A stretch of DNA of 37,822 bases, from the NCBI RefSeq assembly GCF_003236365.1, contig NZ_POTZ01000010.1, forward strand, positions 1 through 37,822. The letters run 5' to 3'. Under the pieces are notes generated by a model. It was not told the origin of the DNA and did not search any database. It was given only the letters and a program-made list of their open reading frames with translations. How positions within the stretch are numbered: position 1 is the first letter of the stretch; each line of letters begins with the position of its first letter. Below are positions 33,065 to 37,822 of the stretch, one piece after another. Made by a program: the position numbers and the translations under genes. This DNA is from Streptomyces sp. NTH33 (lineage in GTDB: Bacteria; Actinomycetota; Actinomycetes; Streptomycetales; Streptomycetaceae).

Positions 33065-33631
33065 TCATGCCCGGCCGCGGCTCCACTCCGGGCCGGTGCG
33101 GGCCCACTCCCGCCCCCACTCCTCCAGCCGGCGGCGCAGGCAGACCCGGCGGACGACGGAGCGGGTGAGCAGGACGGCGGTGGCGGTGGCTGCCGCGGCA
33201 CAGACGCCCAGGGCGACGGTGTGCTGCCAGACCGTGGTCTCGTCCGGCGGCTCGGAGACCGCGCGGCCACGGGAGTCGACCCACACGGGGACCGTGTCGC
33301 CGCGCCGTGTCCCGGCCGGCACGCGGGCCACGTCGGTGCGCGGCGCCCGGCCCGGCTCGGTCCAGCGGACCGTCACCGGACGGGTGTGCCGACCGGCACC
33401 CGGCACGGCGGGCGGCCCGGGCGGCCGGCCGACGACCTCGGCGTGCACAGGGCGGCGGTCGGCACGCTGGGCCGCCCGCGCCTCGTCGTGGGCCCACCGG
33501 GCCGTGAACGCCCCGAGCAGGGGCGCCCCCAGGAACAGCAGGACCGCGAAGAGCACCGCCGTCCACGTCTCCACGACGTCCGACCTGCGCCGCAGCGGAT
33601 TGTGGCGCCGCCCGCGCACCCGGGTTCGCAT
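33065..33631 (-). CDS. Rv1733c-like two-helix membrane protein
   Basis: This 188-residue protein has membrane helices at about 22-46 (TAVLFAVLLFLGAPLLGAFT) and about 137-160 (TVALGVCAAAATATAVLLT), a basic N-terminus RTRVRGRRHNPLRRRSDVV and a central outside domain of about 90 residues. That domain contains VTVRWTEPG and GDTVPVWVDSRGRAV. This layout and these motifs match the Rv1733c family, abundant in Streptomyces and in the mycobacterial dormancy regulon. Its biochemical role is unknown. ATG 33631 follows GGGAGG at five bases. It is divergent from a universal stress protein gene, a pairing also seen among dormancy-regulon genes. Confidence 0.86.
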   Translation of the reverse strand: MRTRVRGRRHNPLRRRSDVVETWTAVLFAVLLFLGAPLLGAFTARWAHDEARAAQRADRRPVHAEVVGRPPGPPAVPGAGRHTRPVTVRWTEPGRAPRTDVARVPAGTRRGDTVPVWVDSRGRAVSEPPDETTVWQHTVALGVCAAAATATAVLLTRSVVRRVCLRRRLEEWGREWARTGPEWSRGRA

Positions 33632-33938
33632 GCCGACCTCCCTGTGAGCGTCCGAACCGTTCCTCTGCCCCGGTGGGCCCTGTTCACCCGGCGGCGGGTG
33701 GCGAGCGACGCCGGGTGACTGATCCGCAGGCCCTGTGGAACCCGTCCTCCACGCCGTCCGGCAGCGGGGCGGCTCAGCGCCCGGCACCGCCGAGGAGACC
33801 CATGACGAAGGGCCCGGTCGCAGTGCGACACGCCGACCGTGGGGGAGCGGGTGTTCCCTGGCCAAGTCCCCGGACCGGCCGCGGTGAAACGGACCGGCGG
33901 GCGCGGACGGCGGCCACCGGCAGCCGGAGGCGGTGACC
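33632..33938. other. Divergent intergenic region between Rv1733c-like and universal stress protein genes
   Basis: No gene is supported in these 307 bases. An ATG at 33802 opens a 45-codon frame without ribosome site or similarity. I searched by eye for a DevR/DosR-like 20-base palindrome (GGGAC...GTCCC type), as expected if the genes were dormancy-regulated, and saw only single half-like elements such as AAGTCCCC near 33863. No good promoter boxes were identified. Confidence 0.4.
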
Positions 33939-34784
33939 GTGGGCCGGGGCATCCGCAGCGTCACCGCGGGCGTCGACGGCTCGCGGGCCGGGCAGGACGC
34001 CGCCGCCTGGGCCGCCCGGGAGGCCCGGCGCCGCGGGCTGCCGCTGCGCCTGCTGTACGCCGGGGCGGACCTCGTCCTGGAGCGGGCCGCAGAGGAGCTC
34101 GCGTGTGCGTACCCGCACGTGGAGGTCATCGGCACCCGTGCGCGTGAACCCGCGGTCGAGGCGCTGCTCGCCGCGGCGGCCGGGACCGAGCTGCTGGCGC
34201 TGGGCACCCGGGGCTTCACCGGGTTCGCCGGGTTCCCGGTCGGCTCGGTCGCACTCGCCGTGGCGGCCCGCGCGCCCTGCCCGGTGGTGCTGGTCCGTTC
34301 GGGGGAGCGGCCCGAGGACGAACGCGAGCCCGTCCCCGGCACTCCGCCCGGCGAGGCGCCCTACCTGCCCGTCGTGCTGGGCGTCGACCTGGAGCGGCCG
34401 GCCGGGGCACTCGCCGGCCACGCCTTGCGCGCGGCCGCCGCCCGCTCCGCCACGCTGCGCGTCGTGCACACCTGGACGCTGCCGTATCCGGACCAGGACG
34501 CACCGGCCGGGCTCGTCTCCCTCGCGGAAACCGCTGCCGAGGAGGACATCCGCAAGCGCCTGCTCGCCGCGTGGCTGCGGCCGTGGCAGCGCGGGTTCCC
34601 CAGGGCCGCGGTCGAGATCGAGGTGGTCCTGGGCCGTCCCGTGCAGCAACTCCTCAGGTCGTGCACCCGGGCCGGTCTGCTGGTCATCGGGCGCCGCAGC
34701 GGCCCCGGCCGGGGCCTGGGCGGGGTCGCCCACTCCCTGCTCCACCACGCCGCCTGCCCGGTGGCGGTGGTCCCGCACGGGTGA
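33939..34784 (+). CDS. Tandem-domain universal stress protein (UspA family)
   Basis: This 281-residue protein has two UspA domains. Domain 1 (about 1-125) starts RSVTAGVDGSRAGQDAAAWAAREA and has the ATP-binding loop GTRGFTGFAGFPVGSVALAV. It is short in the middle compared with a full domain. Domain 2 (about 145-280) starts LPVVLGVDLERPAGALAGHAL and ends GRRSGPGRGLGGVAHSLLHHAACPVAVVPHG, with a less standard loop. Such proteins bind ATP and support survival under hypoxia or stress. GGAGG (33926-33930) is eight bases from GTG 33939. The GTG six bases earlier is too close to the ribosome site. It is convergent with a MarR gene. Confidence 0.9.
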   Translation: MGRGIRSVTAGVDGSRAGQDAAAWAAREARRRGLPLRLLYAGADLVLERAAEELACAYPHVEVIGTRAREPAVEALLAAAAGTELLALGTRGFTGFAGFPVGSVALAVAARAPCPVVLVRSGERPEDEREPVPGTPPGEAPYLPVVLGVDLERPAGALAGHALRAAAARSATLRVVHTWTLPYPDQDAPAGLVSLAETAAEEDIRKRLLAAWLRPWQRGFPRAAVEIEVVLGRPVQQLLRSCTRAGLLVIGRRSGPGRGLGGVAHSLLHHAACPVAVVPHG

Positions 34785-34808
34785 CCGTGGACGACGGGCG
34801 TGGTCACC
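34780..34808. terminator. Hairpin GGTGACC-N15-GGTCACC between convergent genes
   Basis: Perfect seven-base arms lie across the stop codon of the universal stress protein gene and the gap to the convergent MarR gene. The loop is long and there is no U-tract, so the call is tentative. Confidence 0.35.
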
Positions 34809-34816
34809 GGGGCGCG

Positions 34817-35281
34817 TCAGGCGTCGTCCTGGTCCCGTCCGTGCCAGGCGTTGTACCGGGTGAGGTAGGCGGCGAAGCGCCTCAGGTCGTCCTCGGTCCA
34901 GTCCGCCAGACGCTCGCGGAAGGCCGCGCGGCGGCTCTCGGTGACCTGGGCGAGGATCCGCCGTCCGGCGACCGTCAGGTGGAGCACCTGGACGCGGAGG
35001 TCGTCGGGGTCGGGGCGCCGCTCCACCAGGCCGGCCCGTTCCAGGGCGGACACCTGCCGGCTGACGGTGGACTTGTCCAGCGCGTAGTGCGCGGCCAGGT
35101 CGGTGGCCCGGCAGCGGCCGCTCTCCTCCAGGTGCCCGAGCAGCGTGTACGACACCAGCGACAGCTCCGGGTGCATGCGTCCGGCCGAGGCCCGGGCCCG
35201 GCGGGCGAAGTCCCGCCGGGCCCGGGCCCGGCGGCGCAGGGCCGCAGCGGTCGTCGTCCGTCGTCGGTGACGACCTCTCAC
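34817..35281 (-). CDS. MarR-family transcriptional regulator
   Basis: This 154-residue protein has HPELSLVSYTLLGHLEESG, the DNA-reading region RATDLAAHYALDKSTVSRQVSALERAGL, the wing ERRPDPDDLRVQVLHLTVAG and C-terminal dimer helices. The chosen GTG 35281 overlaps the stop of an 18-codon ORF (GTGA), so translation is probably coupled to that ORF and, through it, to the upstream GntR gene. No ribosome site of its own is visible. The N-terminal stretch RARARRDFARRARA is encoded by a perfect 17-base inverted repeat (35189-35228). Met at 35176 would be a later start but would cut helix 1. Ligand unknown. Confidence 0.85.
   Translation of the reverse strand: MRGRHRRRTTTAAALRRRARARRDFARRARASAGRMHPELSLVSYTLLGHLEESGRCRATDLAAHYALDKSTVSRQVSALERAGLVERRPDPDDLRVQVLHLTVAGRRILAQVTESRRAAFRERLADWTEDDLRRFAAYLTRYNAWHGRDQDDA
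35189..35228. repeat. Perfect 17-bp inverted repeat with 6-base loop inside the MarR gene
   Basis: The left arm (35189-35205) is fully complementary to the right arm (35212-35228), and the loop is CGAAGT. It starts about 50 bases downstream of the MarR start codon and would form an extremely stable RNA hairpin. It encodes the near-palindromic RARARRDFARRARA, so it may be a by-product of GCC/CGG codon choice. Confidence 0.9.
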
Positions 35282-35334
35282 TCGTCGAAGCGGCTGAAGT
35301 GGCTGAAGCGACAGGAGCGGCTCTCGCTGCTCAT
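35278..35334 (-). CDS. 18-codon ORF linking the GntR and MarR genes (candidate coupling/leader peptide)
   Basis: ATG 35334 overlaps the GntR stop (ATGA), and this ORF's TGA overlaps the GTG of the MarR gene (GTGA). It encodes MSSESRSCRFSHFSRFDE. Part of it is a near-repeat (CGCTTCAGCCACTTCAGC, then CGCTTCG). It has no similarity I can name. Exact overlaps at both ends suggest that ribosomes leaving GntR read through it to reach MarR. It could be a mere re-initiation bridge, a leader peptide, or chance. Confidence 0.45.
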   Translation of the reverse strand: MSSESRSCRFSHFSRFDE

Positions 35335-36035
35335 GCGTCGGCCGCCAGCCGTTCGACGAGAGCGAGGGAGTCCGCGTTGTACGCGGCGACGATCGCGCGG
35401 GCGGTCGTGGCGTCGCCCGCCGCCAGGGCGTCGACGAGTCCGGTGTGCCCGGACCACAGGGCACCGCGCAGATCGGCGCGGCGGCGCAGGTGCTGCACCG
35501 CGCACATCCAGGACTGCACGCGCAGCCGGTGCAGGAAGTCGGAGAGGTAGGGGTTGCCGAACAGGGCGGCGAGTTCCCGCCAGAAGCGCAGGTCGTAGCC
35601 GATCAGTACGGTCAGGTCGCCCGCGGCGGCCGCGCGCTGCGCCTCCTCGCCGCGCCGGCGCACCCCGGCGAGTACGGTCCTGGCGCACGGCTCGTCGGAA
35701 CGGCGGAAGGCCTTGGGGCCCCCGGCCACGACCCGGAACATGCCGTCGGTGACCAGGCCGCGGGCCTCGATCATCGCGCGCAGGTCGTCCAGGGAGTACT
35801 CGCGCACCCGGAAGCCGCGGTGCTGGTCGGCCTCCAGCAGGCCCTGCGCGGACAGGTCGACGAGCGCCTCGCGGACGGGGGTCGCGGACACCCCGTACTG
35901 CTCGGCGATCTCCTTGACCGTGCACTCCTGCCTCGGCAGCAGCCGCCCGGCCAGCACCTCGTCCCGGAGCGCGTCCGCGATCTGCTGCCGCAGGGTGCTG
36001 CGCGTCACGGCGCCGGTGCCGCTGATGCCGGGCAT
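35331..36035 (-). CDS. GntR-family regulator, FadR/FCD subfamily
   Basis: This 234-residue regulator has an N-terminal winged helix (LRQQIADALRDEVLAGRLLP, then VKEIAEQYGVSATPVREALVDLSAQGLLE and HRGFRVREYS, about 15-80). An all-helical FCD ligand domain (about 90-225) includes YDLRFWRELAALFGNPYLSDFL and the later metal-side His in WSGHTGLVDALAAGD. FCD regulators usually sense carboxylic acids. ATG 36035 has AGGAG about 11 bases upstream. It lies 171 bases after the class III aminotransferase on the same strand and may regulate it. The inverted pair TCGTA-N10-TACGA (36070-36089) upstream is a candidate operator. Confidence 0.92.
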   Translation of the reverse strand: MPGISGTGAVTRSTLRQQIADALRDEVLAGRLLPRQECTVKEIAEQYGVSATPVREALVDLSAQGLLEADQHRGFRVREYSLDDLRAMIEARGLVTDGMFRVVAGGPKAFRRSDEPCARTVLAGVRRRGEEAQRAAAAGDLTVLIGYDLRFWRELAALFGNPYLSDFLHRLRVQSWMCAVQHLRRRADLRGALWSGHTGLVDALAAGDATTARAIVAAYNADSLALVERLAADA

Positions 36036-36069
36036 GGTCGGGGCGTCTCCTTGCGCGTGCGGGGCGTAC

Positions 36070-36089
36070 TCGTACGTCCATGTCTACGA
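36070..36089. promoter_or_regulatory. TCGTA-N10-TACGA, candidate GntR operator
   Basis: Five-base perfect arms with ten-base spacing lie 35 bases upstream of the GntR start codon, in its likely promoter. It differs from the usual short FadR-type TNGTNNNACNA site, so the call is weak. Confidence 0.35.
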
Positions 36090-36206
36090 GCACGCCACCT
36101 TACGCGTTCGATTTTCCCCGATCCCGGTACGCCGGGGCCGTACGGCCGCTTCGTGCCCGCGCGGCCGCTTCGGCGCCCTGAGCGGCTGCCTGGGCGTCCC
36201 GTGCCG

Positions 36207-37562
36207 TTACTTCGTGTACTCGTCGGCCACCGACAGCGCCGCGTCCAGCACCGCCAGGCCCTCCTTCAGTTCGGCCGCGGTCGCGTTGCACGGCGGGACG
36301 ACGTGCGTGCGGTTCATGTTGATGAAGGGCCACAGGCCGTTCGCCTTCGCGGCGGCGCCGAAGGCCGCCATCGGGGCGTTCGCCTCGCCGGCCGCGTTGT
36401 AGGGCACCAGCGGCTCGCGGGTCTCGCGGTCCTTCACCAGCTCGATGGCCCAGAACATGCCGACGCCGCGCACGTCGCCGACGCTCGGGTGCCGCTCGGC
36501 CAGCTCGCGCAGCGCCGGCTCCACGACCTCGGCGCCGAGCCGCGCGGCGTTCTCGACGACGCCCTCCTCGGCCATCACGTTGATCGTCGCGACGGCCGCC
36601 GCGCAGGCCAGCGGGTGCCCGGAGTAGGTGAGACCGCCGGGGTAGGCGCGCTTGCCGAACGTCTCCGCGATCCTCCCGGAGATCGCGACGCCGCCGAGCG
36701 GTACGTAGCCGGAGTTCACGCCCTTGGCGAAGGTCATCAGGTCCGGTACGACGTCGAAGAGGTCCGCCGCGAACCACTCACCGGTCCGCCCGAACCCGGC
36801 CATGACCTCGTCCAGGACGAAGACGATCCCGTACTTGTCGCACAGCTCGCGCACCCCGGCGAGATAGCCGGGCGGCGGCACCATGATCCCGGCCGTGCCG
36901 GGGATGGTCTCCAGGATGATCGCGGCGATGGTGGCCGGCCCCTCGAAGGCGATCGTCGCCTCCAGGTGCTCCAGGGCGCGCGCGCACTCCTGCTCCTCGG
37001 TCTCGGCGTAGAAGCGGGAGCGGTAGAGGAAGGGCGCCCAGAAGCGCACGACGCCGGCCGAGCCGCTGTCCGAAGGCCAGCGCCGCGGGTCGCCGGTGAT
37101 GTTGACGGCCTGCTGCGTGCCGCCGTGGTACGAGCGGTACGCCGAGAGCACCTTGGGCCGTCCGGTGTGCAGCCGGGCCATGCGTACCGCGTGCTCGACG
37201 GCGTCGGCGCCGCCGTTGGTGAAGAAGATCTTGTCCAGGTCGCCCGGGGTCCGCTCGGCTATCAGCCGCGCCGCCTCGGACCGCGCCTCGACGGCGAACG
37301 CCGGCGCGAACGTGGCCAGGTTCGCGGCCTGCTCCTGGATCGCGGCGACGACCTTGGGGTGCTGGTAGCCGATGTTGGTGTAGACGAGCCCGCTGGCGAA
37401 GTCCAGGTAGCGCCTGCCGTCGTAGTCCCAGAAGTACGACCCTTCGGCACCGGCCACGGCCGGCGGGTCGATGAGGTCCTGCGCGGACCAGGAGTGGAAC
37501 ACGTGCGCACGGTCGGCGGCCTTGACGGCTGCGCCGGCTTCGGGATTCGGCTGAGGGGTCAT
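36207..37562 (-). CDS. Class III PLP aminotransferase (aspartate aminotransferase family)
   Basis: This 451-residue omega-aminotransferase is of the class III family, which moves an amino group from an omega-amine, taurine or beta-alanine-like donor to a keto acid. It has the GGADAVEHAVRMAR cofactor region (117-130), SYHGGTQQAVN (144-154), Asp251 in FVLDEVMAGFGRTG and the PLP lysine Lys280 in MTFAKGVNSGYVPLGG. It is close to the enzymes annotated taurine-pyruvate or 'aspartate aminotransferase family' in Streptomyces. The substrate is not defined. ATG 37562 lacks a ribosome site. TACGCT lies seven bases upstream as a -10 box, so the start is probably leaderless. A perfect inverted repeat at 37630-37646 lies just upstream. 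Confidence 0.93.
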   Translation of the reverse strand: MTPQPNPEAGAAVKAADRAHVFHSWSAQDLIDPPAVAGAEGSYFWDYDGRRYLDFASGLVYTNIGYQHPKVVAAIQEQAANLATFAPAFAVEARSEAARLIAERTPGDLDKIFFTNGGADAVEHAVRMARLHTGRPKVLSAYRSYHGGTQQAVNITGDPRRWPSDSGSAGVVRFWAPFLYRSRFYAETEEQECARALEHLEATIAFEGPATIAAIILETIPGTAGIMVPPPGYLAGVRELCDKYGIVFVLDEVMAGFGRTGEWFAADLFDVVPDLMTFAKGVNSGYVPLGGVAISGRIAETFGKRAYPGGLTYSGHPLACAAAVATINVMAEEGVVENAARLGAEVVEPALRELAERHPSVGDVRGVGMFWAIELVKDRETREPLVPYNAAGEANAPMAAFGAAAKANGLWPFINMNRTHVVPPCNATAAELKEGLAVLDAALSVADEYTK

Positions 37563-37629
37563 GCGGGCGAGCGTAAACGGAGGGGACGAGGGCGCGACAT
37601 CGGCGGCCTGTCTGCGCTCGCGGAGTTTT

Positions 37630-37646
37630 AGCGACAGGTTGTCGCT
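37630..37646. promoter_or_regulatory. Perfect inverted repeat AGCGACA-GGT-TGTCGCT, candidate operator
   Basis: Seven-base perfect arms and a three-base centre lie 68 bases upstream of the aminotransferase start and 109 bases upstream of the divergent kinase start. Outer bases extend the symmetry partly (TTTT before, GTTA after). A dedicated regulator site for the aminotransferase is likely. Whether the neighbouring GntR protein binds here is unknown. Confidence 0.6.
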
Positions 37647-37754
37647 GTTACGGAACCGTGGACGCCGCGTCGCCCGCCCGCGCGGGCCGCCGCACTATCC
37701 TCGGTCTGACACGCAGGGGCGTATCGGGGGATGTCGGGGGGAGGCGGTTCGGCC

Positions 37755-37822
37755 ATGGAGAAGCTGGGGCCTGGCGACCCGCAGAGGATCGGTGCGTACC
37801 GGCTGCTGGCGCGGCTCGGGGC
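37755..37822 (+). CDS. Serine/threonine protein kinase N-terminus (partial, runs off right edge)
   Basis: ATG 37755 opens a frame reading MEKLGPGDPQRIGAYRLLAR and LG to the window edge. This is the stereotyped beginning of Streptomyces Hanks-type kinases, whose next residues are normally the Gly-rich ATP loop. GGGGGAGG lies about ten bases upstream. Only 22 codons are visible, so the domain make-up (membrane helix, PASTA, WD40 or PQQ sensor) cannot be told. It is divergent from the aminotransferase, and TATCCT (37696-37701) is a possible -10 box. Confidence 0.75.
   Translation, partial: MEKLGPGDPQRIGAYRLLARLG

Noticed and set aside
33632-33938. A DosR/DevR-type box controlling Rv1733c-like and universal stress genes
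   Set aside because: Only isolated half-like elements, no 18-20 base palindrome of the expected form.

Overview
The window is high-GC chromosomal DNA of a Streptomyces or a very close relative. Third codon positions are strongly G/C. GTG starts are frequent, and several genes appear to have leaderless promoters (a TANNNT -10 box 6-8 bases before the start codon). The gene types also fit: furA-katG, a Pls/PosA-type synthetase, an STAS-ANTAR regulator and an Rv1733c-like protein. I saw no tRNA, rRNA, CRISPR array, insertion sequence or phage gene.

Left part (1-3453). A secreted Pro-rich protein runs off the left edge on the minus strand. A Fur-type repressor gene with a clear leaderless promoter is followed by katG (catalase-peroxidase), a peroxide-response operon.

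Biosynthetic operon (3546-12573, minus strand). Five tightly packed genes form one transcription unit. In transcription order they are: (1) an adenylation-less Pls/PosA-like membrane protein (carrier domain, six predicted membrane helices, three soluble domains); (2) an NRPS with a degenerate condensation remnant, adenylation, carrier and thioesterase domains; (3) a SyrP/TauD-like Fe(II)/2-oxoglutarate dioxygenase; (4) an SbnB-like and (5) an SbnA-like enzyme, which together make L-2,3-diaminopropionate (Dap). The simplest reading is a split, membrane-bound synthetase for a Dap polymer or oligomer, possibly hydroxylated or capped. This is the most interesting system in the window.

Middle (12969-21651). 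An aquaglyceroporin gene is followed by two secreted-protein genes (a lamin-tail-domain protein and a Thr/Val-stalk lipoprotein), a methyltransferase, a zinc alcohol dehydrogenase, a hotdog thioesterase and a GNAT acetyltransferase. Next comes a Gfo/Idh/MocA oxidoreductase divergent from a LacI repressor, with two matching TGGA-N4-TCCA operators between them. A relic of the glycerol kinase C-terminus lies at about 21001-21279, next to a winged-helix regulator.

Right part (21784-37822). In order: an STAS-ANTAR protein, an SseB-like protein, a MarR regulator and VOC protein, a relic of a GH53 galactanase, a small HTH regulator, the fluoride-channel operon fluC-DUF190-fluC, uppP, glutaminase, a D-Ala-D-Ala carboxypeptidase, a second short Rho factor, a methyltransferase, an acetylxylan-esterase-like hydrolase, an Rv1733c-like membrane protein divergent from a two-domain universal stress protein, a MarR and a GntR/FCD regulator joined by an 18-codon ORF, a class III aminotransferase, and the first codons of a Ser/Thr kinase at the right edge. 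Apart from the Dap operon, this is a mosaic of small operons for stress response, envelope maintenance and regulation, with at least two decayed catabolic genes.
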